Part shown: positions 17,934-26,754 of the stretch, piece by piece
Numbering within the stretch: position 1 is the first letter of the stretch
Layout of the letters: each line of letters begins with the position of its first letter
From: Acidobacteriota bacterium
GTDB taxonomy: Bacteria > Acidobacteriota > Blastocatellia > Pyrinomonadales > Pyrinomonadaceae
Direction: 5' to 3'
Assembly: GCA_019639235.1 (NCBI GenBank)
Contig: JAHBSG010000009.1
Coordinates: forward strand, 1-64,000
Length of the DNA stretch: 64,000 nt
Made by a program: the position numbers and the translations under genes
The notes under the pieces: generated by a model
Seen by the model: only the letters and a program-made list of their open reading frames with translations
Told to the model about the DNA's origin: nothing
Databases searched by the model: none

Positions 17934-18206
17934 CAATCGAATAGGATCATCCGCTGGCACCTGCTCGAGCAGCCTAAGAACGACGTATCGGTGCCAAACG
18001 AGAGGTCAGAAAACGCTCTGCTCCGGTTGGCTGCAGTGTTTTTCGGAAATGGGTCGCCTTGATCTTTTAAGACATTGACCAGCAATCAATGTGGCGAAAC
18101 CAAACCGAAGGGCCCTGCAGAATTCGAGGAAGATGCATTTTCTCTGATTCCGGCAGCCGAGTGGTGCCAGCCGATGATCCGTTCGACTTTGAAAGTGAAG
18201 GAAAAT

Positions 18207-19043
18207 ATGAGCGGAGAGAACAGATCAATGCATTGCAAAGAGGTCGAACTGATCCTTCCGTTATATTTTGACGGCGGGCTTCGCTCCGGCGAGGCTGCCT
18301 CGATAGACGAACATCTTGACGGCTGCCCGGTCTGCCGGCAAAGGCTTGCCGATCTTAAAGAGATAAGGAGCGAGATTGCCTCGCTTGTTCGCCCGCGGCT
18401 TTCGGCAGAGCGGATCGGAATGATCCGGCTCGCGGTCGCCGAAAGCCTTCCCGTCACCTCAACCGCAGCTCCGGGCTTTAAGCTCATCGAAACAACGGGC
18501 AGTTGGTTCGACCGCTGGCTGATGCCATCGATGGTCGGTTCGCTCGCTTCGCTGGTACTCAGTGTTACGCTTGTTTGGCTGATAATGTCGCCGGCGAATG
18601 TTGCCGAGGTCGCCGCAAACCGAACTCCGCAGCAACCCGCCGAGCGGCCGATCTTTCTGGCGGGCAACGACCCGCTCGCGGCCGAGTTAACTCCGTTCCA
18701 GTATGCAAGCACGCGATACTCCGTTTCGGCCGAGTCGCCGAGCGTTAACCCGCAAGGGGCTCTTATCGCTCTTACGCGATCGCTGCTGCGAGGCGAGATG
18801 AAGGACGACGAGGTCGTGGTCGTGGCTGACGTTTTTGGCAATGGGCTTGCCCGGATAGCCGAAGTGGTCGAACCGATCAATGACGACAAGGCCATCCGCG
18901 ACCTGGAGAAGGCACTTCAATCGGACCCAAGCTTTGCCCCCTTTGTCCCGGCTGAAATGGACCGCCGAGGCGAGAGCGTTCGGGTTGTCCTTAGGCTTCA
19001 AACGGTCGATGTGGATACAAGGCAAGCTTCGCCGATGAATTGA
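18207..19043 (+). CDS. Anti-sigma factor with zinc-finger (zf-HC2) domain
   Basis: 278 residues from ATG 18207, chosen because AAGGA precedes it at close spacing; the frame is open upstream to a TTG at 18075. The zf-HC2 motif is MHCKEVELILPLYFDG ... HLDGCPVC (His-x3-Cys-x2-Cys), about residues 8-45. One transmembrane helix lies at about 110-132 (MVGSLASLVLSVTLVWLIM). The C-terminal ~140 residues would be extracytoplasmic and could sense envelope stress. It follows the ECF sigma gene in the same direction. By family knowledge it binds and silences that sigma factor. A strong terminator follows. Confidence 0.88.
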   Translation: MSGENRSMHCKEVELILPLYFDGGLRSGEAASIDEHLDGCPVCRQRLADLKEIRSEIASLVRPRLSAERIGMIRLAVAESLPVTSTAAPGFKLIETTGSWFDRWLMPSMVGSLASLVLSVTLVWLIMSPANVAEVAANRTPQQPAERPIFLAGNDPLAAELTPFQYASTRYSVSAESPSVNPQGALIALTRSLLRGEMKDDEVVVVADVFGNGLARIAEVVEPINDDKAIRDLEKALQSDPSFAPFVPAEMDRRGESVRVVLRLQTVDVDTRQASPMN

Positions 19044-19070
19044 ACCCGACCTACAAATTGATCCTCTGTC

Positions 19071-19107
19071 GCGGCCTTGGAGATGGACTCCTAGGCCGCC
19101 TTTTTTT
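19071..19107 (+). terminator. Terminator after the sigma/anti-sigma genes
   Basis: GCGGCCTTGGAG and CTCCTAGGCCGC pair over 12 bases with a 5-nt loop, followed by seven T's. It is one of the clearest terminators in the window. Confidence 0.92.
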
Positions 19108-19143
19108 GAATCTACAGGGCAATATGTCCCGAAAACCTAGCTT

Positions 19144-20337
19144 ATGGATCTTCGCAACCTTTTTGAACAGGTTACGGCCGAACCGCTCAGGGCGGTCGAG
19201 GGCATTTTCGAATCGATCGCCGAGCAGGTTTCGGGCCGAGCTAGCACGCTCCGCGATGGGACCGAACACGACCCGGTCGAGCTTCCCCGCGACCTTGCGG
19301 CTCATTCGGACGTTCAAACCGAGTGGTGGTACTACACCGGCCACGCCGTGACCGACGCCGGTCGCGAGTTCGGATTTGAACTCGTCTTTTTCAAACGGCG
19401 AACGGACCTGGACAAGTTCTCGATAGTCCCGCTACGGCTGCTCGGCAACCCGTTCTATTTTGCCCACTTCGCGATCTCAGACGTCGAGAGCCAATCGTTT
19501 CGCTACGATCACAAGAAGAGCTCGAACGGTGTTCTCGACGAGCCCGCAGCGGCCAGCGAATCGCACTACTATCTCCGGCTCGGCGATTGGTCGGTCCGCG
19601 AATCGGGCGGCATGCACATACTCCGGGCAACGCTAAAGGACGGAACGATCTTTGAAGCCTCGCTGAAGCCCGCAAAGCCGGTCGTGCTCAACGGCGAGAA
19701 CGGCGTTTCTTTCAAGGATGCCGGAGAAGCCTCGCGGTACTTCGCTTACACGCGGATGGAAATGGAGGGTGATATAACCCTCGGCGGGAAGACAGAGCAT
19801 TTCGGCGGTTCGGCCTGGATGGATCGGGAGTTTGGCACCTGGCAGCCGACCGAGAACCAAAATGGCTGGGATTGGTTCTCGATACAGCTCGACAACGGCT
19901 GCGAACTGATGTGCTATCACCTGAGGAACAGCAAGGATGAGACCTCGCCCTACTCAAGCGGAACCTTTGTTGATGAGAACGGAAACGTAACGAAGCTTCG
20001 GAATGAGGATTTCACCATCGAACCGACCGACCACTGGACGAGTCCGAACACGAACGCGACCTACCCGGCCGCTTGGGCGATAAAGGTTCCGAAGCTTGAG
20101 CTGGACCTGCGGGTCGCTCCGATATTCCGCGACCAGGAACTCGATACACGCGGGACAACGATGATCGTCTATTGGGAAGGCGCGTGCCGCGTACGGGGAA
20201 CCGCCGCGGGCAACTCGGTCAAGGGCAAGGCATATGCGGAATTGGTCGGCTATGACCGCTCGCATGAAAGCCCGAATCTTGCGTTCTTCCTTTTCGGCAA
20301 CCCGCGGGACATCATCCCGAATATCGGGTTCAACTAA
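19144..20337 (+). CDS. CrtC/AttH-like lipocalin-fold protein
   Basis: 397 residues. The signature HSDVQTEWWYYTGH (about 55-68) and GSAWMDREFGTWQ (about 220-232) define the lipocalin-like carotenoid 1,2-hydratase/AttH family. Some members hydrate carotenoids (CrtC), but most are of unknown function and often sit near membrane or lipid genes. No signal peptide is evident; the N-terminus (MDLRNLFEQVTAEPLRAVEG) looks amphipathic. No carotenoid gene lies in the window, so the CrtC activity should not be assumed. No clear Shine-Dalgarno precedes ATG 19144. A hairpin pair closes the transcript. Confidence 0.85.
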   Translation: MDLRNLFEQVTAEPLRAVEGIFESIAEQVSGRASTLRDGTEHDPVELPRDLAAHSDVQTEWWYYTGHAVTDAGREFGFELVFFKRRTDLDKFSIVPLRLLGNPFYFAHFAISDVESQSFRYDHKKSSNGVLDEPAAASESHYYLRLGDWSVRESGGMHILRATLKDGTIFEASLKPAKPVVLNGENGVSFKDAGEASRYFAYTRMEMEGDITLGGKTEHFGGSAWMDREFGTWQPTENQNGWDWFSIQLDNGCELMCYHLRNSKDETSPYSSGTFVDENGNVTKLRNEDFTIEPTDHWTSPNTNATYPAAWAIKVPKLELDLRVAPIFRDQELDTRGTTMIVYWEGACRVRGTAAGNSVKGKAYAELVGYDRSHESPNLAFFLFGNPRDIIPNIGFN

Positions 20338-20338
20338 C

Positions 20339-20362
20339 GCCGGGTCGGGCGAAGGCCCGGCT
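20339..20362 (+). terminator. Hairpin after the CrtC-like gene
   Basis: GCCGGG and CCCGGC form a short stem right after the stop codon, followed by TGGGAAAAAG and no T run. It is a weak terminator candidate on the plus strand. Confidence 0.4.
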
Positions 20363-20370
20363 GGGAAAAA

Positions 20371-20413
20371 GCGAGCGGCCTCAGTGTCTTGGAATACCGA
20401 ACACTGAGGCCGC
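20371..20413 (-). terminator. Terminator after the secreted TPR gene
   Basis: A near-perfect inverted repeat (GCGGCCTCAGTGT ... ACACTGAGGCCGC). On the minus strand it is followed by GCTTTTTCCC, so it best serves the minus-strand TPR gene that ends at 20478. Confidence 0.75.
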
Positions 20414-20477
20414 GTCGTTCTTGGTAACTACTTAAGGAGACGGCCGCTCATTACACTGCAGCGACGACTCCGTGAAT

Positions 20478-21896
20478 TTAGAGTTTGTCGATCTCCTTCT
20501 TAAGCTGATCCGCCCGCTTAGGGTCGAGCTCGGTCAGGACGCGATGCTGTTCAAGGGCTCCGGCCTTGTCCTTCTTCTGAACAAGAACAAATCCGAGGTT
20601 ATAGACCGCACGCGGGAAACCGGGGCTGAGATCCAGAGACTTCCGGTAGGCGGCGATCGCTTTGTCGATCTGCCCATTGGCAAAATAGGCATTGCCGAGC
20701 AGATAGAAGCCATCGGAATATGTCAGATTTTCCCGGGTGAACTGCTCAAGTCCGGCCACAGCTAGCCGATAGTTTCGTTCGGCCTCAGCCGTACGGCCAA
20801 GCAGGCTGTTCGAATAGCCAAGATAGAAATGCGTTTCGCCATCGCCCGGCCGCAAGCGGAGAGCATTATTGCACTCGCGAATGGCCATTTCGGGGCGGTT
20901 CAGGTCGTTATAAGCACGGCACAGGTTCGTATATGCCATGTACTCGTTCGGCAGGAACGAGGTGCCCGCTTTGGCGGCCTCCGAAGCTTCCGTGTGCTGT
21001 TCGTTGAGGCTGTAATACCAACTAAGGTCGGTGAAGATCTGTCCCTGAAGCTCGCGGGATGCCTGTCCGGTGCTGGAAAGACGCGTTAACGCCTGACGCG
21101 AGATCGAGATAGCTTCATCATAACGATTCTGGATTCGAAGAAGATCCGCCAATCGCCGATAGATCTCATAGTTGTCCGGGTTCGCGACCAATGCCTGTTT
21201 ATAGGACTCGGTCGCTTCCGAATAACGTCGCAGTTTGTAGGCGGCGTCGGCGATCAGCAAATGAGCATCCGCCGGGTTCTGCAGTCCGCGTGTAAGCGCC
21301 TGCTTGGCATTGTTGTATTGTTCGTTGGTGTTGCCGGTGTAGTAATAAGACCACGCGAGGTTCAGGTGGATACCACCGTTGGTCGGCTGCTTTTTCAATG
21401 CAGCAAGGTACGCCGGGATCGCATCGTTGTATCTTTTCTGAACAAAGTTAAGATCCGCTCGGGCTATTACGAACTCGAAGTTATCAGCATCGAGGGCGGA
21501 GCCGTTGTTCACGTCGCTTAGTGCGGCGGCGTAATCTTTCCGGGCAAAATGGATCCTCCATCGAACTCGATAAATATCCAGCGGCCGTTCATAGCCGAAC
21601 GTCAGGGCCTTGTCGAACTCCGCGAGGGCCATTTCCAGTTGCTCGAGCTTTTCGTGCGACATCCCTTTCCAGAAATGGGCACCCGCGTTCCGCGGTACAA
21701 GCACTATCGCCTCGGCGTATTTCTCGACCGCAGCAGTATAGTTTCGCTGGTTGTATAGCTGATTTCCCTCTGTAACGAGCTGATTCGCCCGGCGAATGTC
21801 GCGGCGGTTCTGGCCTGCGGCCTCTGAGGTGAGGAAAGCGGTGCCAAAGAGCACGGCGATCACCATCATTCCAAATACATTGACGAGCTTTCTCAT
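20478..21896 (-). CDS. Secreted TPR-repeat protein
   Basis: 472 residues. The start is set by GGAGG close upstream of ATG 21896; the frame opens 12 bases earlier. Signal peptide about 1-28 (MRKLVNVFGMMVIAVLFG...AAGQ). The rest is at least nine consecutive TPR units of about 34 residues, for example NQLYNQRNYTAAVEKYAEAI and GNAYFANGQIDKAIAAYRKS. No catalytic domain is present. It is probably a periplasmic or surface scaffold. The Ser/Thr kinase gene immediately upstream on the same strand ends 19 bp before this start, so the two are one operon. A link between the kinase's tail and this protein is possible but not shown. Confidence 0.86.
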   Translation of the reverse strand: MRKLVNVFGMMVIAVLFGTAFLTSEAAGQNRRDIRRANQLVTEGNQLYNQRNYTAAVEKYAEAIVLVPRNAGAHFWKGMSHEKLEQLEMALAEFDKALTFGYERPLDIYRVRWRIHFARKDYAAALSDVNNGSALDADNFEFVIARADLNFVQKRYNDAIPAYLAALKKQPTNGGIHLNLAWSYYYTGNTNEQYNNAKQALTRGLQNPADAHLLIADAAYKLRRYSEATESYKQALVANPDNYEIYRRLADLLRIQNRYDEAISISRQALTRLSSTGQASRELQGQIFTDLSWYYSLNEQHTEASEAAKAGTSFLPNEYMAYTNLCRAYNDLNRPEMAIRECNNALRLRPGDGETHFYLGYSNSLLGRTAEAERNYRLAVAGLEQFTRENLTYSDGFYLLGNAYFANGQIDKAIAAYRKSLDLSPGFPRAVYNLGFVLVQKKDKAGALEQHRVLTELDPKRADQLKKEIDKL

Positions 21897-21914
21897 TCCT
21901 GCCTCCATGGCAAA

Positions 21915-23816
21915 CTACTGCAATATTCCGGGCCCTGTTCTCCGCGGTGTCGGCGTGGGCCGCTGCGGCGTTGGCCGTTGCGGAGTAGGCCTCGTCACCG
22001 CCGGCGTGCGTGTCCGCTGCGGTGTCGGCTGGGTACGCGTTCCGGGCGTTTCCTCTGTTACCGGCGTTGGGGTCGGCGTTGCCGCATTTACATTTGTGTT
22101 CGTGTTCGCGTTCGAATCGGTGTTGCTGTTCGAATCAAACGTTATGTCGAGCGTCGGCTCAGGCGACGGTGTCGCCTCAAAGGTCGGAAGCGGAGTCGGC
22201 TCCGGATCCGTCTTATCCACAGCGTAATAGTTCGTGTAGTAATACCACCCGCCGCCGACGCCGGCAAGGGCAAGGATGAAAACCGCGAACAGGCCCGCGA
22301 ATATCGCAAAGATCTTTCCGCCGGAGCCCTTCTTCGCCGGGGCTGCCGTTTGGGCAGATGCCGATGCGGCAGCCGCTACGGCGGAAGGTTCCTCGAAAGC
22401 CGGGGTTTCTTCTGACCGTGCCTCGACCTGAGTTTCCATCGCGGACGCAGGCTCAGGCATGAATCCCGGGGTTGTGTAAAATTCGTCAGGCTGCGAGGGA
22501 CCGCTATCCGCTGCGTTGAAATTAGTGACGGTTGCGTCAAAGGGCTGTTCGGGTGCTGCATCGAAGCCCGATGCGTATTCGCCCGGTGCCGGTTCCTCGG
22601 CTGCGAACTGCTCAGGCGGCGTTGCGGCGGGCGTCCCATAATCGCCAAGCCCGGCGCCACCGATGAACACCTCGGTCTTCAGGTCGGCCTGCTTGATCTC
22701 GGAGCCGCCGGTGTTCGGATTGAACGCGACGGTCGCGTCCATATCGACCGGAACCGGTTCCGGCTCATTTGCCGCGGCTCCGGCAATTACTCCGGCCCCG
22801 GCAAGGCCGGCGGCATTCGAGAAATCCATCACCTCGGTCTTATCGAACGAGGTCGTGGCCGGCTGCTCCGCCTCTGCCTTGCCTTGTTCGACAAGTTTTG
22901 CTGATTCTTCAGCCGAGAAGGCGACGGTCTTTTCCGAGGTGGCGGCCTGCATCGCCGCGTATGCCTTCCGGAGAGCTTTCTGCATCTCACGAGCGGTCGC
23001 GTACCGCTTGTCCTGCGAGAGGTCCATCGCCTTTGCGATCACATCCGACACCTGCTGCGAGATCTCCGGATTGACCTTATAGAGCGGATCGACCGGATCT
23101 TCAATGCCCGAAAGCATTCGGTCCGCTCGCGTCAAGGCATCGGCCGGAACGACGTTCGTCATCAGTTGATAGAGCGTCGCCGCAAGTGAATAAAGATCGC
23201 TTCGCTCGCTCGTTCCGATCCCTCGGATCTGCTCCATCGGGGCGTAGTGCGGAGTGTATCCGACAACGCTGCCGGTACTGCCCGATGTTGCCCCGCTTCC
23301 GTCGTCAGTTATCCGCGTATTCCCGGTGGAACTTTTCGAAAGCCCGAAGTCGAGCAAAATGATGTGATTCTCGTCCGTCAGTTTCAGGTTCTGCGGCTTG
23401 ATATCGCGGTGAATGATCGGCGGTTCGTGCGAATGCAGATAGGACAAGGCGTCAAGGAGCTGATCGGCCCAAAACATCACCCAATTCATCGGGAAGGGCT
23501 TCTGTGCCACTTCGAGACGCTTAGCAAGGTCATCGCCGGAGATATGCTCCATCACCAGATATTGCTGGTCGCCTTCGGTGAAGTGGTCGCTGACCTTCGG
23601 CAGCACCGGATGCCGCAGCCGTGCGAGCGTCCGGGCTTCGCGTTCGAATGCCTGCCCGAGAGCTTCATCGCCCGCGTAAAAGGTCCGCTTAAGAGCGACG
23701 GCACTCCCGAGACGCTGATCCACGGCGAGATAGACCTCACCCATCCCGCCTTTGCCGATGAGCTGAACGATCAGGTATCGGCCCTGGATCATCGTATTTT
23801 GTGCAAGTGGTTTCAT
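21915..23816 (-). CDS. Membrane Ser/Thr protein kinase (PknB-like)
   Basis: 633 residues. The kinase domain spans about 13-285: glycine loop IGKGGMGEV, catalytic Lys in VALK, HRDIKPQN, LDFGLS and YAPMEQI, all intact, so it should be active. An acidic/Ala-rich linker of about 200 residues follows. One transmembrane helix lies near 490-515 (IFAIFAGLFAVFILALAG). The outer tail is low-complexity: an Asn/Ser/Thr stretch and then Pro/Thr/Arg repeats (RPTPQRPTPQRPTP). No PASTA or other sensor domain is seen outside. It phosphorylates Ser/Thr targets; which ones is unknown. It shares a transcript with the secreted TPR protein downstream. Confidence 0.92.
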   Translation of the reverse strand: MKPLAQNTMIQGRYLIVQLIGKGGMGEVYLAVDQRLGSAVALKRTFYAGDEALGQAFEREARTLARLRHPVLPKVSDHFTEGDQQYLVMEHISGDDLAKRLEVAQKPFPMNWVMFWADQLLDALSYLHSHEPPIIHRDIKPQNLKLTDENHIILLDFGLSKSSTGNTRITDDGSGATSGSTGSVVGYTPHYAPMEQIRGIGTSERSDLYSLAATLYQLMTNVVPADALTRADRMLSGIEDPVDPLYKVNPEISQQVSDVIAKAMDLSQDKRYATAREMQKALRKAYAAMQAATSEKTVAFSAEESAKLVEQGKAEAEQPATTSFDKTEVMDFSNAAGLAGAGVIAGAAANEPEPVPVDMDATVAFNPNTGGSEIKQADLKTEVFIGGAGLGDYGTPAATPPEQFAAEEPAPGEYASGFDAAPEQPFDATVTNFNAADSGPSQPDEFYTTPGFMPEPASAMETQVEARSEETPAFEEPSAVAAAASASAQTAAPAKKGSGGKIFAIFAGLFAVFILALAGVGGGWYYYTNYYAVDKTDPEPTPLPTFEATPSPEPTLDITFDSNSNTDSNANTNTNVNAATPTPTPVTEETPGTRTQPTPQRTRTPAVTRPTPQRPTPQRPTPTPRRTGPGILQ

Positions 23817-23993
23817 TTCGTTTTTAGGCTGATGAACTGAAGATAGGGTGAAGCAAACATTCGAGGCCTAAGTTCCACCATTTTCTTACAAATACGGTTA
23901 AACATCAACAACAAATCGCCCGCCGGGCACACATCCCCCGGAATGGGCTCGGTCCAAGTGATTCAAATTCGCGGCAAAAGGGTGCAAACAAAA

Positions 23994-24491
23994 TCATTCG
24001 GGGAGTTCGAGCCCGTCGTGCTGGTAGCACCTCGCACCTTTTAGTTTTACCTTCCGCGAACACGGCGTTCCCTTCTTTGTCGGATAGCCGCAGAAAAACT
24101 TTGCCGGCTGCGGAACGGGCTTCACCGGCTCTGTCGGTACCACAAATGCCTGAGCCGGCACGCCCTGCCCGGGAGTCTCGGCCGACGGCAAAACGGGTTC
24201 CGGTCGCTTCACCTCAGCGGGCGGCGGCTTAAGGAACCGCTTCTCTGCGGTAACCGACGGCGGATCGATCTGGGCCGGCGTTCCCTTTCCCGCACCGCCA
24301 AAGAAGCTCGCGAAACCAAAAACTCCCAGAATCAGCCCCAAAGCCACCGCGGATCTGCTGCCCCATTCGGTCCCCAGATTCTCGGTCGAACAGAAATCGC
24401 AAAACCGTCGGCTGGTGAGAAGCCCCCACTCAGCCCGTTCGATCCGCTCACCGCAGCTGCAGCAATATTTCGGCCGATAGAGCATTCCCAT
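23994..24491 (-). CDS. Zinc-ribbon membrane protein with C-terminal Cys/His motif
   Basis: 165 residues from ATG 24491; an upstream extension to 24560 is not protein-like. The N-terminus holds CCSCGERIERAEWG ... RFCDFC, a zinc ribbon (about 9-40). One transmembrane helix follows (about 48-66). A Pro-rich linker comes next. The C-terminus has CGYPTKKGTPCSRKV ... CYQH, a Cys-Cys-Cys-His cluster that would bind a metal. This tail is familiar from other bacterial proteins but has no firm function. The gene is divergent from the VWA protein, with 133 bp between starts. Function unknown. Confidence 0.68.
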   Translation of the reverse strand: MGMLYRPKYCCSCGERIERAEWGLLTSRRFCDFCSTENLGTEWGSRSAVALGLILGVFGFASFFGGAGKGTPAQIDPPSVTAEKRFLKPPPAEVKRPEPVLPSAETPGQGVPAQAFVVPTEPVKPVPQPAKFFCGYPTKKGTPCSRKVKLKGARCYQHDGLELPE

Positions 24492-24624
24492 TTTCTCGGT
24501 TCCCGGCGCCGGGTTGCGAGAAGTATAAGCCAAACGTCTCAATAAGTTAAGAGCCGACAAGCGGAGTAAAGATACAACGAAATTTACTGTAGCGGCGTCT
24601 GATTGTTATCATTTTAACGAGCCT

Positions 24625-25620
24625 ATGCTGCGTTCCCTTTTGTGCCCTATTTTGATATTCGTCGTGATCGGCTTCGCCGCTCCGGCAGCCTTCGGACAGG
24701 ACGACGACCCGATCCGCGTTGATGCCGCCTTGGTGCGGCTGAACATCGGCGTAGTGGACGGTCGTGGACGGCCGATAACGCAGCTCAACCGCACTAACTT
24801 TTCGGTTTTTGAGGACGGCGTCAAGCAGGACATTGCCCGTTTCGAGACGACGACCGCCCCTTTCAGCGTAATGGTCCTGCTCGATATGAGCGGCTCGACC
24901 AAGACATTTCGCCAGAACATCAAGCTATCCGCCTCGCGTTTCCTTGATGCACTCGCACCGGACGACCGTGTGGCCGTCGTCGAGTTTTACTCGAAGATCC
25001 GCCTGTTGAATGACTTTACGACCGACAAGCGTCGGGCCGCGGAGTCGATACAACTCGCGAATGGCGAAGGACAGACCGATCTTTATAAAGCAGTCGAATT
25101 CGCTCTTAAGCGGCTCGAACGCGAGAACACACGGCGGAAAGCGATCGTCGTATTGACCGATGGCATCGATACAGAAGCTCAGGACCGCGACCGTCGGCTG
25201 CTTTCCGAACTTGCTGAGGATAAGATCCCGAGTTTTCTTAAAACCGAGGACAACACAAAGCTAAACGAGATACTCGACCGGGCAGACAAGCAAGGCGTGA
25301 CCATCTACCCGCTCGCATTGCCGACCGGCGATCCCGCGCGGCTTGCCGACCCGACACCGCGGCAGATCGAGATGTTTCGAGTCGCCCGTTCGCGGCTAAA
25401 ATATATCGCTGACCGCACCGGCGGGACGCTCAACACGATCCAGCGGCTTGAGGAAATGGGCAGGCTTTATGCCGAGGTCGCCGCCGATCTCCGCACGCTC
25501 TACACCATCGAATATGCCCCGACCAACCTCGCACGCGACGGCAAATGGCGAGAGATACGCGTCGAGGTAAACGAACCCGGTCTGATCTCACGCACACGGC
25601 AAGGCTACTTCGCTCGCTAG
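24625..25620 (+). CDS. Secreted VWA-domain protein (acidobacterial VWFA-related type)
   Basis: 331 residues. A signal peptide (about 1-22, LCPILIFVVIGFAAPAAFG) precedes a short beta domain with VVDGRGRPITQLNRTNFSV, which is typical of the acidobacterial VWFA-related family. The VWA domain runs about 80-290. Its metal site (MIDAS) is complete: DMSGSTK at about residue 92 and VLTDGIDTE near 175. VWA domains bind proteins through a divalent metal; family members are secreted or lipid-bound and of unknown partner. The ORF ends in ...TRQGYFAR, the standard end of the family. The family is a good pointer to Acidobacteriota. Confidence 0.92.
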   Translation: MLRSLLCPILIFVVIGFAAPAAFGQDDDPIRVDAALVRLNIGVVDGRGRPITQLNRTNFSVFEDGVKQDIARFETTTAPFSVMVLLDMSGSTKTFRQNIKLSASRFLDALAPDDRVAVVEFYSKIRLLNDFTTDKRRAAESIQLANGEGQTDLYKAVEFALKRLERENTRRKAIVVLTDGIDTEAQDRDRRLLSELAEDKIPSFLKTEDNTKLNEILDRADKQGVTIYPLALPTGDPARLADPTPRQIEMFRVARSRLKYIADRTGGTLNTIQRLEEMGRLYAEVAADLRTLYTIEYAPTNLARDGKWREIRVEVNEPGLISRTRQGYFAR

Positions 25621-25634
25621 GCCGACGGGTTTAC

Positions 25635-25663
25635 TTGACAGCCTCGGCCGCTCTTCGTAATCT
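25635..25663 (+). promoter_or_regulatory. Sigma-70 promoter of tRNA-Arg
   Basis: TTGACA (25635-25640), 17-bp spacer, TAATCT (25658-25663). The tRNA begins 16 bp later. The consensus match and spacing are excellent, and the position explains it. Confidence 0.8.
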
Positions 25664-25678
25664 AATAGTTCGCTTCGG

Positions 25679-25755
25679 GCACCCGTAGCTCAGCTGGATA
25701 GAGTACTTGACTACGAATCAAGGGGTCGCATGTTCGAATCATGCCGGGTGCACCA
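25679..25755 (+). tRNA. tRNA-Arg (anticodon ACG)
   Basis: The 77-nt cloverleaf has acceptor arms GCACCCG and CGGGTGC, D-arm TAGCTCAGCTGGATAGAG, an anticodon stem CTTGA/TCAAG around loop CTACGAA, a T-arm with GTTCGAATC and an encoded CCA. The anticodon ACG (A34 read as inosine) decodes CGN. It is preceded by a strong promoter. No nearby duplicate of its 3' end was seen, so it does not show use as an integration site. Confidence 0.96.
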
Positions 25756-25954
25756 CTTTTAACCAGACCACAGCATTACCTGCAGAAAGATCACGAACCC
25801 TTCAGATTTCCGTTTTGAATTTTCGTCCGACTTCCCATTTTGGAGAGCTTTCGGCACTTTAGCCCATTTATTCCGGTTCGCACGACGAGCCTGACTGGTC
25901 GGAGTATAGGTAAGATATTGCCGGTTAAATTCATTCAACGAAGGTCTTGTTAAA

Positions 25955-26713
25955 GTGAATACGGATTCGGTTGCAAAGAGCGAAATGCATTGCCTGAACT
26001 GTGGTTCGCCCGTTTCGGGCCGATTCTGTCAGGAATGCGGCCAGGCTTCCTCGACCGAGCGATACCGCTTTGCCTCGCTCGGGCGGGAGCTTTACGATCA
26101 GCTTCGCAAAATAGATGCCTCGACAACTGCGAGAACCTTCTTTTCCCTGCTTCGAGATCCGGGAACGTTCGTCCGGGACTATCTCAGCGGAAAACGGGTC
26201 GGGTTTCTAGGGCCGATCAAGTACTTCTTTTACTCTTTTGTAGTTCAGGTACTCCTGGGCGGGATGGTATTTTGGCTGACGCACGATCGGGCCTTCTCCA
26301 GTAGTTCGGCGATCGATCTCAGGTTCGAGATCGTGAGTTTGATCTCGACCGTATTTTGGGGACTGCTGTGGGCGCTTTTCTATCGTAGGTCGGAGCTAAA
26401 TACTGTGGAAAACGTCGTCGCGGCGATCTATTTTGTGGCTCAGGTGAACTTTGTGGCGTTCTTTGTTCAACTGGTCGCATTTCCGTTTGCCAGATTCGCC
26501 ACTGGTTTGCGCGACTTTCTCGGCCTTTTGGACATTTTGATAACGGTCGGGTACTCCTTCTACTTCGCCCGGTCACTTTTCAGCGAGCGACTCGTGTTAC
26601 TCGTACCGAAACAGCTTATTCTCACCGCCTTGTATGTCGTTCTGTTGCTGATCACGCTTTTTGGAGACGTGATACTCCGAATTTTAACAGGCAGTGTCGG
26701 ACCGGCCGCATGA
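25955..26713 (+). CDS. DUF3667-like membrane protein with zinc ribbon
   Basis: 252 residues from GTG 25955; ATG 25985 (MHCLNCGSPVSG) is a plausible alternative start. The N-terminus has a zinc ribbon (HCLNCGSPVSGRFCQECGQ). A hydrophilic stretch (about 30-80) includes SLLRDPGTFVRDYLSGKR, typical of DUF3667. About five or six transmembrane helices fill the rest (YFFYSFVVQVLLGGMVF...). The family is widespread in Bacteroidetes and Acidobacteria and has no known function. It lies after tRNA-Arg and converges on the S41 protease gene with 41 bp between stops. Confidence 0.78.
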   Translation: MNTDSVAKSEMHCLNCGSPVSGRFCQECGQASSTERYRFASLGRELYDQLRKIDASTTARTFFSLLRDPGTFVRDYLSGKRVGFLGPIKYFFYSFVVQVLLGGMVFWLTHDRAFSSSSAIDLRFEIVSLISTVFWGLLWALFYRRSELNTVENVVAAIYFVAQVNFVAFFVQLVAFPFARFATGLRDFLGLLDILITVGYSFYFARSLFSERLVLLVPKQLILTALYVVLLLITLFGDVILRILTGSVGPAA

Positions 26714-26754
26714 GCCCAGTCCGATGCGGAAAGGCTCGATCACCGCCCCCAGCT

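Noticed and set aside
20339..20413. A small non-coding RNA in the hairpin pair
   Set aside because: Both stems are explained as terminators of the two convergent genes.
21915..22140. Tandem DNA repeats as a CRISPR or minisatellite
   Set aside because: They encode the low-complexity Pro/Thr/Arg and Asn/Ser tail of the kinase. There are no spacers and the period is irregular.
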